Shown here: positions 1-9,593 of the stretch, piece after piece
How positions within the stretch are numbered: the stretch's first letter is position 1
How the letters are laid out: each line of letters opens with the position of its first letter
Assembly: GCF_019974155.1 (NCBI RefSeq)
Contig: NZ_AP025158.1
Span: 434,001-498,000, forward strand
DNA from: Thermus thermophilus
GTDB lineage: Bacteria; Deinococcota; Deinococci; Deinococcales; Thermaceae
Direction: 5' to 3'
DNA: 64,000 nucleotides
The notes under the pieces: generated by a model
What the model was told of the DNA's origin: nothing
Seen by the model: only the letters and a program-made list of their open reading frames with translations
Databases searched by the model: none
Position numbers and translations under genes: made by a program

Positions 1-481
1 GCTCGTCCAGGATGGCCACCTTGGGCCTTTTGAGGAGGACCTCGGCGAGGCCCAGGCGCTGGCGCATTCCCCGGCTGAAGGCGGCGACCTTCCGGTCCCT
101 GACCTCCCAGAGCCCCATGCGCTTCAGGACCTCCTCAATCCGGGCCTCCGCCTCTTTGTCGGGAAGGCCGAGGAGCCTCGTGGTGTAGCGCAGGTTCTCC
201 CAGGCGGAAAGCTCCCCGTAGAACCCCACCTGGTCGGGCAGGTAGCCCACCCGGGACTTGACCTTGAGGGGCTCCCGCATGGGGTCAAACCCCAGGACCC
301 GGGCCTCCCCCGAGGTGGGCTCGGTGAGCCCGAGGAGCATGAGGATGGTGGTGGTCTTGCCGGAGCCGTTGGGGCCCAGGAGGCCGTAGACCTCCCCTTC
401 CCGCACCGAGAGGTTCAGGTCCTCCACGGCCACCACCCGGCCGTACCGCTTGGTGAGGCCATGGGTCTGGATGACCGTCAT
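1..481 (-). CDS. ABC transporter ATP-binding protein (partial, C-terminus outside window)
   Basis: Reading from the ATG at 481, the protein shows a Walker A motif (GPNGSGKTT) near residue 35, a Q-loop region, a signature-like segment ([16 protein letters not shown]) and the start of Walker B (VAILDE), where the window cuts it off. The family is the ABC-2 or drug/gliding type of ATPase that couples ATP hydrolysis to a membrane permease. The NEW3-domain protein lies 1 bp upstream on the same strand, so the two are co-transcribed. The permease probably lies beyond the window edge. Substrate unknown. Confidence 0.9.
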   Translation of the reverse strand, partial: MTVIQTHGLTKRYGRVVAVEDLNLSVREGEVYGLLGPNGSGKTTTILMLLGLTEPTSGEARVLGFDPMREPLKVKSRVGYLPDQVGFYGELSAWENLRYTTRLLGLPDKEAEARIEEVLKRMGLWEVRDRKVAAFSRGMRQRLGLAEVLLKRPKVAILDE

Positions 482-482
482 C

Positions 483-1628
483 CTACCTCCGGCCGAAGCG
501 GTTCACGGCGAAGCCCAGGACGAGGACGGCCACCGCCACGAGGGCCACGCCCACGAGGCCCCAGAGGGTGGAGGTGACCACGGTGGCCCGGTAGTCCAGG
601 CTCTCGCTCACCCCTTCGTCCCCGGAGACCCTGAGGGTCACCATGTAGTCCCCCGCCACCGCCTTGGGGGAGGGCTTGATGCGGGCGGTGACCTCCTCCT
701 CCTTCCCCGGCTCCAGGACCTCCAGCTTCTCCGGCTCAAACTGCACCTCCCAGCCCGAGGGTTCAAAGGCGCTGAAGGAGAGGTTCTTGGCGGGGGCGCT
801 CCCCTCGTTTTTCACCACGAGCTTCACGGCGTTTTCCCGCCCGGCGGTGACCGAGCCGGAAAGCCGCCCCTCCTTGGTGCTGAGGCGCACCTCGGGGCGG
901 CCGGTGACCTCGAGGGTCAGGGCCAAATCCGCCCGGGCGTCCCCCGCCACCGCCCGGAGGGTCACCCCGTAGGCCCCGGCGGGCGTATCCTTGGGCAGGG
1001 AGACCTCCGCGTCCAGGTCCCGGCTCTCCCCGGCCTTGACGGGGAGGCTCGTCACCTGCTGGCTGGAGAAGGCGGGGGTGAAGGTCACCTGGAAGCCCTG
1101 GGGCGCCTGGTACTCCAGGGAAACCAGGAGATCCTGGTCGGACTCGTTCCTAAGGGTCACCCGGTAGCGGAAGGAGCTCGTGGGGGGGCCTTTGAGGATA
1201 GGGAGCTCCGCCTCGAGGGAAAGCCGTTTGGGGAGCCCCTGCCCCACCATGAGGGTGATGGGCAGGCTCGCCGTCTGGCCGAGGCCCTCGGCGCGGACGA
1301 GGAAGCGGTAAGCGCCCTCCTTGACCTCCTTGGGGGGCTGGAGGCGGAGGGTGAGGCTTACTTCCTGGTCGGGGTTCAAGTAGACGGCCCGCACCAGGCG
1401 GCCGCCCCCGGTGAGCACCGCCTGCCACCCCGCCGGGACCTCGGGCACGGAGAGGCGCACCACCCCGGGAGGGAGGCCGTAGCTTTTCAGGGTGAGGGTG
1501 AGGCTCACGCTCTCCCCGGGCTGGACCCCGATCTCGGGGTAGGCGGTGCCCAGGGCCAGACCCCGGTACTGCTGCGCCAGCGCGAGGCTCCAAAGCACCG
1601 CGAGAAGGGCCAAAACGTTCCGCATCAT
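483..1628 (-). CDS. NEW3-domain exported, membrane-anchored protein of an ABC locus
   Basis: Signal peptide at the N-terminus ([19 protein letters not shown]), a body of repeated beta-sandwich modules of the NEW3/CARDB kind (recurring PAGWQV, PQGFQV and PSGWEV segments each followed by a conserved Gly/Glu strand), and a C-terminal membrane helix (about residues 355-375) ending in Arg-rich residues. Such proteins (COG1470-like) sit on the outer face of the membrane beside ABC transporters. I chose the ATG at 1628 because GGTGGAGG lies 5 nt upstream; a GTG at 1640 would overlap that site. First gene of the operon with the ATPase. Ligand unknown. Confidence 0.8.
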   Translation of the reverse strand: MMRNVLALLAVLWSLALAQQYRGLALGTAYPEIGVQPGESVSLTLTLKSYGLPPGVVRLSVPEVPAGWQAVLTGGGRLVRAVYLNPDQEVSLTLRLQPPKEVKEGAYRFLVRAEGLGQTASLPITLMVGQGLPKRLSLEAELPILKGPPTSSFRYRVTLRNESDQDLLVSLEYQAPQGFQVTFTPAFSSQQVTSLPVKAGESRDLDAEVSLPKDTPAGAYGVTLRAVAGDARADLALTLEVTGRPEVRLSTKEGRLSGSVTAGRENAVKLVVKNEGSAPAKNLSFSAFEPSGWEVQFEPEKLEVLEPGKEEEVTARIKPSPKAVAGDYMVTLRVSGDEGVSESLDYRATVVTSTLWGLVGVALVAVAVLVLGFAVNRFGRR

Positions 1629-1671
1629 AGACGCCTCCACCCCTCAAACTAGGGAAGGCGCATGAAGGAAA

Positions 1672-1701
1672 CATGAAAGGCCCCGGGGGGCTCCCGGGGC
1701 C
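1672..1701 (-). terminator. Intrinsic terminator after speD
   Basis: Read on the minus strand, a 9-bp perfect GC stem (GGCCCCGGG with CCCGGGGCC, loop of 5) is followed by TTTCATGTTT. It begins 15 nt after the speD stop codon. Confidence 0.7.
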
Positions 1702-1715
1702 AGAGGGGGGCGGCC

Positions 1716-2150
1716 TCAGCCCACCCGGGCTTCCAGGTACTCCCGCTCGCCCAGGACGATCTGGCGGGCGAGCTCGGGGTCCTTGGGGAACTCCTTGCCC
1801 CGGTTGATCATGTAGGTCTCGTAGCGCCGGATCTCAAAGACCTCGGCGAGCTTCTTCAGGGCCTTCGCCATGTCAAAGGCCTTGCAGGAGAAGATGTCCA
1901 CGGAAAGGAAGCGCTTCTTGGGGAAGGTGTGGATGGCGATGTGGCTTTCGGCGATGAGGACCACGCCGGTGACCCCGTCCTCGCCCCCGGGCCCGTAGCT
2001 GTAGACGAAGGGGGGAAGGACCTTGGTCATCTCCATCTCCTCAGGAAGCTCGTTGAGAACCCGGCGGATGAGCTCCGCGTCCCGCAGGCGATCGGGGTTC
2101 GCCTCGTAGCCGTCCACCATCAGGTGAGGACCGAAGCCAAAGAGTTCCAC
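1716..2150 (-). CDS. speD: S-adenosylmethionine decarboxylase proenzyme
   Basis: Makes decarboxylated SAM, the aminopropyl donor for spermidine and the long polyamines typical of Thermus. The protein self-cleaves at the Glu-Ser bond in AESHIAIHTFP (Ser about residue 69), leaving the Ser as a pyruvoyl cofactor. Downstream SCKAFD carries the conserved catalytic Cys. About 144 aa, in the range of prokaryotic class 1b enzymes. An in-frame GTG at 2159 overlaps the AAGGAGG ribosome site (2159-2165). The GTG at 2150, 8 nt downstream of that site, or the TTG at 2153, is therefore the likelier start. Single-gene unit with its own promoter and terminator. Confidence 0.93.
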   Translation of the reverse strand: MELFGFGPHLMVDGYEANPDRLRDAELIRRVLNELPEEMEMTKVLPPFVYSYGPGGEDGVTGVVLIAESHIAIHTFPKKRFLSVDIFSCKAFDMAKALKKLAEVFEIRRYETYMINRGKEFPKDPELARQIVLGEREYLEARVG

Positions 2151-2205
2151 CAAGACCACCTCCTTTCCGTGCCCCCCGGGGTATCCCCCCTACGGCACGC
2201 CCCCC

Positions 2206-2234
2206 ATTATGCCCCCCCCTCCCCCCCCTGTCAA
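2206..2234 (-). promoter_or_regulatory. Promoter of speD
   Basis: On the minus strand, consensus -35 TTGACA (2234-2229), a 17-nt spacer and -10 CATAAT (2211-2206). The leader is about 50 nt and carries the AAGGAGG site. The -35 is a perfect match, which is rare in this GC-rich window. Confidence 0.75.
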
Positions 2235-2414
2235 GACCCCGTTAGAGAGCGGGAAAGCCCGCGTGGGGCGTGGGGGGCTTTACGGGGGGTTTGCCCGGGG
2301 GCGCCTGGGGAAGGGGCGGTGGGCGTTTCTTCCCATGGGATGGGCGCTTTATACCCCCCTCCTGTAACCTGGGGTCAGGTGTGCCGGGGAATACCGAGGG
2401 GGATGAGGGAAAAG

Positions 2415-2441
2415 TGATATGATGGCCTCCGGCTGGAGGGA
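2415..2441 (+). promoter_or_regulatory. Extended -10 promoter and ribosome site of the sdh operon
   Basis: TGaTATGAT (2415-2423) is an extended -10 box with no clear -35. The ribosome site GGAGGG (2436-2441) follows just before the sdhC ATG at 2445. The rest of the speD/sdhC gap (about 2235-2410) is GC-rich and shows nothing further that I recognise. Confidence 0.6.
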
Positions 2442-2444
2442 AGC

Positions 2445-2810
2445 ATGTACAGGGGAAGCGAAGGGCAGTGGGCGTTCTACCTGCACCGCATCTCGGGGAT
2501 CGGGATCCTGGTCTTCCTCGTCCTTCACGTCCTCAACATCGCCAGCGCCATGTGGGGGCCGGAGGTGTCCAACGCCTTCATGAAGTTCTACCACCAGCCC
2601 GTGTTTCAGGTGGGGCTTCTTTTCCTCATCGCCGGGGTGCTCTACCACGGGTTTAATGGCCTCCGCATCATCCTCATGGACTTCACCTCCTGGGGGGTGC
2701 GCTACCAGCGGCAGCTCTGGTACGGGGTCTGGGTCCTTTTCGTGGTCTTCTACCTGCCCTTTTTGATCAAGATCGGGGGCGGGATTCTGGGAGGCGGCCA
2801 TGGCGATTAA
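2445..2810 (+). CDS. sdhC: Succinate dehydrogenase cytochrome b subunit
   Basis: 121 aa with three hydrophobic helices. It carries His28 in LVFLVLH and His68 in YHGFNGLR; HxxxGxR is the usual heme b ligand signature of SdhC. It anchors complex II in the membrane and binds quinone with SdhD. First gene of sdhCDAB; its 3' end overlaps sdhD by 11 bp. Confidence 0.93.
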   Translation: MYRGSEGQWAFYLHRISGIGILVFLVLHVLNIASAMWGPEVSNAFMKFYHQPVFQVGLLFLIAGVLYHGFNGLRIILMDFTSWGVRYQRQLWYGVWVLFVVFYLPFLIKIGGGILGGGHGD

Positions 2811-3195
2811 GTCCCGGCGCTACGAGGAGGCCAAGCTGGAGGCCAGCACCAACCTGGAGCTCTACTGGTGGGTTTTCATGCGCGTCTCCGGGGTGGTGCT
2901 CGTCTTCTTGCTCATCGGCCACATGTGGATGAACGCCATTCTCGTGGACCTCAACTCCATTGACTACGACTACGTGGCCAAGAGACTTTCCCAAACCACC
3001 TGGAAGGTCTACGACTGGCTGATCCTGGCCCTGGCCCTCCTCCACGGGGGGAACGGGCTGCGCTACGTGCTGGACGACTGGGTGCGGGATCCCATGAAGC
3101 GCTTCTGGACCAAGGTGGTGGTCTACAGCCTGCTGGCTTTCCTCTTCTTCCTGGGGAGCCTTTCCCTCTTTAACCACGACTTCGGGGTGAACTAG
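2800..3195 (+). CDS. sdhD: Succinate dehydrogenase membrane anchor subunit
   Basis: 131 aa with three membrane helices. HGGNGLR (His82) and His41 at the end of helix I resemble the SdhC motif and could be the second heme ligands. The start lies inside the sdhC reading frame, so translation is probably coupled. One base separates its stop from the sdhA ATG. Confidence 0.92.
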   Translation: MAIKSRRYEEAKLEASTNLELYWWVFMRVSGVVLVFLLIGHMWMNAILVDLNSIDYDYVAKRLSQTTWKVYDWLILALALLHGGNGLRYVLDDWVRDPMKRFWTKVVVYSLLAFLFFLGSLSLFNHDFGVN

Positions 3196-3196
3196 T

Positions 3197-4930
<1,734 letters not shown>

Positions 4931-4939
4931 GAGGGAAGC

Positions 4940-5638
4940 ATGCAGGTCACGCTGAAGGTCCTCCGCTTTGACCCCCAGAAGGACCAGAGGCCCCATTGGG
5001 AGACCTACCAGGTGGAGGCCGAGCCCTGGGACCGGGTCCTGGACCTCCTGCACAAGGTCAAGTGGTACCAGGACGGCTCCTTGGCCTTCCGAAGGAGCTG
5101 CGGCCACGGCATCTGCGGCTCGGACGCCATGCTCATCAACGGCAAGAACCGCCTGGCCTGCAAGACCCTGGTCCGGGATCTGGGGAACGTGATCACCGTG
5201 GAGCCCATCCGGGGCCTCCCGGTGGAGAAGGACCTCATCGTGGACATGGAGCCCTTCTTCGCCGCCTACCGGGCGGTGAAGCCCTACCTCATCAACGACG
5301 AGCCCCCGCCCCAGCGGGAAAGGCTCCAGTCCCCCGAGGAAAGGGAGCGGTTTGACCAGGGCACCAAGTGCATCCTCTGCGCGAGCTGCACCACGAGCTG
5401 CCCCGTCTTCTGGGTGAACGGCACCTACATCGGCCCTGCCGCCATCGTCCAGGCCCACCGCTTTATCTTTGACTCCCGAGACCGGGGCAAGAGGGAGCGC
5501 TTCAAGGCCCTTGGCTCGGGGAGCGGGGTGTGGCGGTGCCGCACCGCCTACAACTGCACCGAGGCCTGCCCCCGGGAGATCCCCGTGACCCAGCTCATAG
5601 AGGAGGTCAAGCGGGCGATCCTCATGGACCGCTTCTAG
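4940..5638 (+). CDS. sdhB: Succinate dehydrogenase iron-sulfur subunit
   Basis: 232 aa. The N-terminal ferredoxin-like domain has Cys54, Cys59 and Cys74 (SCGHGICGSD...C), with Asp in place of the third Cys as in many SdhB proteins, for the 2Fe-2S cluster. CILCASCTTSCP and CRTAYNCTEACP then bind the 4Fe-4S and 3Fe-4S clusters. AGGAGGGAAGC precedes the ATG. Last gene of the operon. Confidence 0.97.
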   Translation: MQVTLKVLRFDPQKDQRPHWETYQVEAEPWDRVLDLLHKVKWYQDGSLAFRRSCGHGICGSDAMLINGKNRLACKTLVRDLGNVITVEPIRGLPVEKDLIVDMEPFFAAYRAVKPYLINDEPPPQRERLQSPEERERFDQGTKCILCASCTTSCPVFWVNGTYIGPAAIVQAHRFIFDSRDRGKRERFKALGSGSGVWRCRTAYNCTEACPREIPVTQLIEEVKRAILMDRF

Positions 5639-5691
5639 GGCCGGTACCCTGTTGCCTTCCCCCCGGCTCCCTTGGGAACCCTTCGCCGGGG

Positions 5692-5721
5692 CCCCCATGC
5701 TGGCCCAAACCAGCATGGGGT
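5692..5721. repeat. 3'-end hairpin, family copy 1
   Basis: 11-bp perfect inverted repeat CCCCATGCTGG / CCAGCATGGGG with a 6-nt loop, preceded by GGGGC. It matches four other hairpins in the window (9561, 16601, 33684, 55519). It lies in the sdhB/aspS2 convergent gap, 44 bp past the aspS2 stop. Confidence 0.7.
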
Positions 5722-5735
5722 GGCGTAAAAGGGGC

Positions 5736-5766
5736 GCGCTCCGGGAAGCCCGGGGCGCTTTGCTTT
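5736..5766 (+). terminator. Intrinsic terminator after sdhB
   Basis: Stem GCGCTCCGGG / CCCGGGGCGC (10 bp, one G-T pair) with loop AAG, followed by TTTGCTTT. It ends at the stop codon of the convergent aspS2 gene and could serve both directions. Confidence 0.7.
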
Positions 5767-7033
5767 AGGGCGTGAGCCGGTGCCGGTCCCGGGGGAAGGC
5801 CCGGGCGTAGCGCACGTTGGGGAGGCCCAAAAGCTTCTGGGTGAGGCGCTCGGCCCCGATGGCGAACCCCCCGTGGGGGGGCATGCCGTACTTGAAGACC
5901 TCCAGGTACCCCTGGAAGGCCTCGGGGTCCATGCCCTTGGCCTTCAGGCTTTCCAAAAGCTCCTCGTAGCGGTGGATGCGCTGCCCCCCCGAGGTGATCT
6001 CCAGGCCGCGGAAGAGGAGGTCAAAGCTCCTCGTGGTGCCGTCCTCCTCGGGGTAGGTGTAGAAGGGACGGACGGAACGGGGGTAGCGGGTGACGAAGAG
6101 CCAGTCCGAGCCCCAGCGTTCCTTGGCGTACTTCCCCAGGAGGCGCTCCGCCTCCTCGGAGAGGTCCTGGCCCACGGGGTAGCCGAGCTCCTCCTTGAGG
6201 ACCCTTTTGGCCTCGGCGTGGGTGAGGCGGGGGATGTCCTGGGGGAAGGAGGGCCACTCTGCCCCCAGGAGGCGGATCTCGTCCCCGGCCGTGTGGAGGG
6301 CCTCCTCCAGCATCTCGGCGAGGAGGGCTTCCTCCAGCCGCATGAGGTCCTCTTCGCTTGCGATGAAGCCCATCTCCACGTCCAGGGAGAGGTACTCGTT
6401 CAGGTGGCGGCTCGTGTGGTGCTCCTCCATGCGCCACACCGGGGCCACCTCGTAGACCCGCTCAAAGACCCCCACCATGATCTGCTTGTAAAGCTGGGGG
6501 GACTGGGCGAGGTAGGCCCTTTTTTCAAAGTAGTCCACCCCGAAAAGCCCGCTTCCCCCCTCGGCCCCGGCCCGGACCACCTTGGGGGTGAAGATCTCGG
6601 TGAAGTCCTGGCGGTCCAGATAGCGGCGGAAGCCCCGCACCAGGGCGGCCTGGACCTTGAGGGGGGCGCGGGCCTTCTCCCCCCTTAGGGTGACGTAGCG
6701 GTACTCCAGGAGGGTTTCGGGGTTCGCCCGCCACTCCTCCTTGGGGATCTCCACCGGGGTGGGCTCGAGGGCCGGGGAGAGGACCTCCACCTCCTTGGCC
6801 TGGACCTCGAGGCCCCCCGGGGCTTTTGGGTTTTCCACCACCAGGCCCCGCACCCTTAGGGCGGACTCAGGTAAAGGGAGCTTGAGCCCCCCGGTGACCA
6901 CCTGGACGACGCCGCTTCGGTCCCGGAGGAGGAGGAACTGGACCTTGCCCAGGTCTCTTCGCCAGTGGAGGAAGCCCAGAAGCTCCACCTCTTGGCCCAC
7001 GTGCGCTTTGAGGTCCCGTACCAGTACCCGCAT
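5765..7033 (-). CDS. aspS2: Archaeal-type non-discriminating aspartyl-tRNA synthetase (AspRS2)
   Basis: 422 aa, class II synthetase. The N-terminal OB-fold anticodon-binding domain spans about residues 1-100. Class II motif 2 follows in PVWRMEEHHTSRHLNEY, and motif 3 is in GFAIGAERLTQKLLGLPNVR at the C-terminus. It lacks the bacterial GAD insertion domain, so it is the archaeal type. T. thermophilus is known to carry such a second AspRS, which charges tRNA-Asn with Asp for later amidation. Length and sequence agree with the HB8 protein as I remember it. AsnRS is the closest alternative; the archaeal AspRS features argue against it. Confidence 0.92.
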   Translation of the reverse strand: MRVLVRDLKAHVGQEVELLGFLHWRRDLGKVQFLLLRDRSGVVQVVTGGLKLPLPESALRVRGLVVENPKAPGGLEVQAKEVEVLSPALEPTPVEIPKEEWRANPETLLEYRYVTLRGEKARAPLKVQAALVRGFRRYLDRQDFTEIFTPKVVRAGAEGGSGLFGVDYFEKRAYLAQSPQLYKQIMVGVFERVYEVAPVWRMEEHHTSRHLNEYLSLDVEMGFIASEEDLMRLEEALLAEMLEEALHTAGDEIRLLGAEWPSFPQDIPRLTHAEAKRVLKEELGYPVGQDLSEEAERLLGKYAKERWGSDWLFVTRYPRSVRPFYTYPEEDGTTRSFDLLFRGLEITSGGQRIHRYEELLESLKAKGMDPEAFQGYLEVFKYGMPPHGGFAIGAERLTQKLLGLPNVRYARAFPRDRHRLTP

Positions 7034-7054
7034 GGCGTGCCCCCTTTCCTAAGC

Positions 7055-7092
7055 CTTGGCCCCCCCGGCCAAGGGGAGCCGGGGGGGCCAGG
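7055..7092. terminator. Strong hairpin between the 99-aa gene and aspS2
   Basis: Inverted repeat of 12 perfect bp (GGCCCCCCCGGC / GCCGGGGGGGCC, 7058-7069 with 7078-7089) extended by three weaker pairs, loop of 8. On the minus strand it lies about 60 nt after the stop of the small gene and about 20 nt before the aspS2 ATG. It could terminate the tatD operon or attenuate aspS2. There is no T tract and no T-box feature. Confidence 0.5.
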
Positions 7093-7149
7093 CCTTGCCC
7101 CCCTTAGCGCTCGTTGTTGCGAAGGCGAGGGCGCATGTTGGGCCTAAGT

Positions 7150-7449
7150 TTAGGGGTTTTCCCCCGGAGGGTCAAGCCGTTCAAAGGCGAGGACCAGATG
7201 GGGAAGCTCCTCGGGGCCCGCCACGGCGAAGAAGTTCTCCTCCACCTCCCAGCGGGCCGCCCACTGCCCCGCCACCCCGGCGAGGGCGAGGGGCCTCGCC
7301 TCCTCCTTGAGGAAGCGCTTGCGCCTCAGGCGGAGGTCCCCCTTTTCCCCGTAGAAGACCTGGTAGACCACCCCGCCCCGGCGCTTCTCCCCGTAAACGC
7401 CCCCCTCTATGGGGCTCACCTCGTAGCCCAGGGCCTTAAGGGCCTCCAT
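7150..7449 (-). CDS. Small protein of unknown function downstream of the PLD gene
   Basis: 99 aa, mixed charged and hydrophobic, no signal peptide or known motif. It has a Gly/Arg-rich stretch (GEKRRGGVVYQVFYGEKGDLR) and looks like a small alpha/beta fold. It overlaps the 3' end of the PLD gene by 14 bp and ends the tatD-PLD operon, so it is likely co-expressed with them. I do not recognise it. Confidence 0.6.
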   Translation of the reverse strand: MEALKALGYEVSPIEGGVYGEKRRGGVVYQVFYGEKGDLRLRRKRFLKEEARPLALAGVAGQWAARWEVEENFFAVAGPEELPHLVLAFERLDPPGENP

Positions 7450-8734
7450 CCACCACCTCCAGGTTCTCCGGGCCTTCCAGGACGATCTCGTAGTAGCCGG
7501 CGTAGAGGACGATCCTCCCCCGGGCCCGCACCCGCTTCCCCAGGTAGCTTTCGGGGAAGGGCTGGCGGAAGAGGCCGTAGCTCCTCGGGAAGACCACCAG
7601 GCGGAGGTCGCTTTCCCCGGGGCCGAACTTGAGGAAGGCCACCGTGCCCCGTTCCTCCACCGCCTGGATCACCCCCTCCACCGTGGCCACGCGGCCGAAG
7701 TACCGGGGGGCCTCCTGCCAGGGGATGACCCCCTCCACCGGGGGGAGGGCGAAGGGGTTTTCCGGAAGGGCCTTCTCCCAGTCCCCTTCCATCACGGAAA
7801 GGAGCCTCCTAAAGGCCTCGGGGGCCTCCCGGGCGGCGAGGCGCACGGCGAGCTCCCGGTTGGCCTGGATGGAGTTGGCGCTCAGGTTGAGGCTTCCCAA
7901 AAGGGCCTCTTCCCCGTCCCGCACCAGGACCTTGGCGTGGACGTAGGGGTCGGGGAGGAAGCGCACCAGGGCCCCCGCCTCCTTGAGCCTCAGGGCCCCC
8001 GCCAGGAAGTAGGTGTCCCCGGGCTCCTGGGGGCTTCCCAGGATCCGGACCCGCACCCCCCGGCCCAGGGCCTCCTTCAGGGCGGCCTCCACCTCGGGGT
8101 CGGCCATGGCCTGGTGCTCCAGGAAAAGCTCCCTTTGGGCCCCCCGGATGAGGGCGAGGAGGGTTTCCCGGGCGTTCCCCTCCTTCACCCCGCCCAGGAC
8201 GCGGCTTGGCGCCCAGACGAGCAGGGCTCGGGAGAGGTCCAGCCTTTGCCCCTCCCAGTCGGCCTCAAAGACCCTGGCGATCTCGGCCACCTGCTTGGGG
8301 TCGTCCAGGATGAGGGCGTACTCCCGGTTGGCGGCGAAGGAGCTTCCCGTGAGGTTCATGGTCCCCACCCAGGCCCGCTTGCGGTCCACCACCAGGCTCT
8401 TCTCGTGGACGAAGACGAAGCGGAAGGGGGTGGTGAGCCTGACCTCCACCCCTCGCGCTTTAAGGGCCTGGAAGACCTCGAGGTCCACCCGCCCCCCCGA
8501 GGGCTCCCGCTCCAGGAGGACCCGCACCCGCACCCCCCGCCTCACCGCCTCCCCCAGGGCCTCCACCACGTCCATGCGGCTTGGGGTCCAGAGGTACATC
8601 TTCACCAGGATCTCCTCCCGGGCGGAGGCGATGAGGTCCAGGAGGGGCTTGACCCCGTCCTCGGGCTCCACCACGAGGCGGGGCGCCGCCAGGGCCAGGG
8701 GGAGGAGCCAGAGCAAAAGGAGGAAACGCCTCAT
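7436..8734 (-). CDS. Exported phospholipase D-like protein (two HKD motifs)
   Basis: 432 aa. Signal peptide (MRRFLLLLWLLPLALAAP) followed by two PLD-type domains with complete HxKxxxxD motifs: HEKSLVVDRKRAWVGTMN and HAKVLVRDGEEALLGSLN. The last 100 residues resemble a beta-rich OB-like domain, possibly nucleic-acid binding. Such proteins hydrolyse phosphodiesters in phospholipids or DNA. The ATG at 8734 overlaps the tatD stop as ATGA, so translation is coupled; an upstream in-frame start at 8749 would lie inside tatD. Pairing with a TatD nuclease favours a nuclease role (inference). Confidence 0.83.
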   Translation of the reverse strand: MRRFLLLLWLLPLALAAPRLVVEPEDGVKPLLDLIASAREEILVKMYLWTPSRMDVVEALGEAVRRGVRVRVLLEREPSGGRVDLEVFQALKARGVEVRLTTPFRFVFVHEKSLVVDRKRAWVGTMNLTGSSFAANREYALILDDPKQVAEIARVFEADWEGQRLDLSRALLVWAPSRVLGGVKEGNARETLLALIRGAQRELFLEHQAMADPEVEAALKEALGRGVRVRILGSPQEPGDTYFLAGALRLKEAGALVRFLPDPYVHAKVLVRDGEEALLGSLNLSANSIQANRELAVRLAAREAPEAFRRLLSVMEGDWEKALPENPFALPPVEGVIPWQEAPRYFGRVATVEGVIQAVEERGTVAFLKFGPGESDLRLVVFPRSYGLFRQPFPESYLGKRVRARGRIVLYAGYYEIVLEGPENLEVVDGGP

Positions 8735-9486
8735 GGCCACCCAAAGCATACCCGGGCGTTCCGGTCGGTGAGGGCTTCCGCCTCGGCGAAGGCCAGGCCC
8801 CGCGCCTCCGCGAGCTTCTCCAGGGTGAAGCGCACGTAGTGGGGGCGGTTCCGCCTGCCCCGGAAGGGCTCCGGGGGGAGGAAGGGGGTGTCGGTTTCCA
8901 CCAGGAGCCTGTCCTCGGGGAGCCGGGCCGCGGCCTCGCGCAGGGCGGCGTTTTTCCTGTAGGTGAGGGGCCCGGCGAAGCTGAAGTAGGCCCCCACCTC
9001 CAGGCCCGCCGCCTCCAGGGCGGGGTGGCCCCCGTAGGCGTGGAGGACGACCCGCTTGGGCCGGTGGAGGAGGAGCCAGGCGGCCAGGTCCTCCTCGGCC
9101 TTGCCGTCCTTGCTCCGCACGTGGAGGACCAGGGGAAGGCCCATGGCCTCCGCCAGGGCCGCCTGGAAGTCCAGGGCCTTGAGCTGGGCGGCCCTGGTCT
9201 CCGGGGTCCAGTAGTAGTCCAGGCCCGTCTCCCCGATGGCCCGCACCCGCTCGCTTCGGGCGTAGTGGCGGAGGGCCTCCTCCACCTCGGGGGAGAGGAG
9301 GTGGGCGCTCGTGGGGTGGAGGCCCACCGCGGCGTAGACGTTCCCTTGGGCCAGGCTTAGGGTCTTCTCCCAGCGGGTTGGGTCCACCCCCAGGGTGAGC
9401 ACGGCCCGCAGGGTGGGGAGGTGGGCTATGGCCTCGGCGAGCTCCTCGGGTTCCAGGAAGTCCAGGTGGGCGTGGGTGTCGGTCAC
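8731..9486 (-). CDS. tatD: TatD-family metal-dependent deoxyribonuclease
   Basis: 251 aa TIM-barrel amidohydrolase-type protein. N-terminal DTHAHLDF, AIGETGLDYY with the metal Glu, LVLHVRS with a metal His, LHAYGG, and ETDTPFLPP near the C-terminus are the TatD/YcfH signatures. Members cleave DNA 3' to 5' in repair and DNA clearance. Start GTG at 9486. The sequence TATAAAGT ends 6 nt upstream, so the mRNA is probably leaderless. First gene of a three-gene unit. Confidence 0.93.
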   Translation of the reverse strand: MTDTHAHLDFLEPEELAEAIAHLPTLRAVLTLGVDPTRWEKTLSLAQGNVYAAVGLHPTSAHLLSPEVEEALRHYARSERVRAIGETGLDYYWTPETRAAQLKALDFQAALAEAMGLPLVLHVRSKDGKAEEDLAAWLLLHRPKRVVLHAYGGHPALEAAGLEVGAYFSFAGPLTYRKNAALREAAARLPEDRLLVETDTPFLPPEPFRGRRNRPHYVRFTLEKLAEARGLAFAEAEALTDRNARVCFGWP

Positions 9487-9492
9487 GGGACC

Positions 9493-9500
9493 ACTTTATA
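9493..9500 (-). promoter_or_regulatory. -10 box of tatD, leaderless
   Basis: TATAAAGT on the minus strand. Read as TAAAGT, it ends 6 nt before the GTG start. No ribosome site fits in between and no -35 is clear. Confidence 0.55.
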
Positions 9501-9560
9501 CCCTTTCTTCCCTTCGTCCGACCGGCCCAGGGAAGCTTCCTAGAGGCCTTTGGCCGGGGC

Positions 9561-9588
9561 CCCCATGCTGGCGCAAGCCGGCATAGGG
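9561..9588. repeat. 3'-end hairpin, family copy 2
   Basis: CCCCATGCTGGC-GCAA-GCCGGCATAGGG: 12 pairs with one mismatch around a GCAA tetraloop, preceded by GGGGC. It ends 5 bp past the stop of the minus-strand CoA-transferase gene. Confidence 0.75.
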
Positions 9589-9593
9589 TGGGA

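Noticed and set aside
2196-2228. Long C runs between speD and sdhC
   Set aside because: They fit the high GC content and the spacer of the speD promoter; no repeat unit or reading frame lies there.
7034-7149. A T-box or riboswitch upstream of aspS2
   Set aside because: Only one strong hairpin is present; no T-box sequence, specifier loop or antiterminator is seen.
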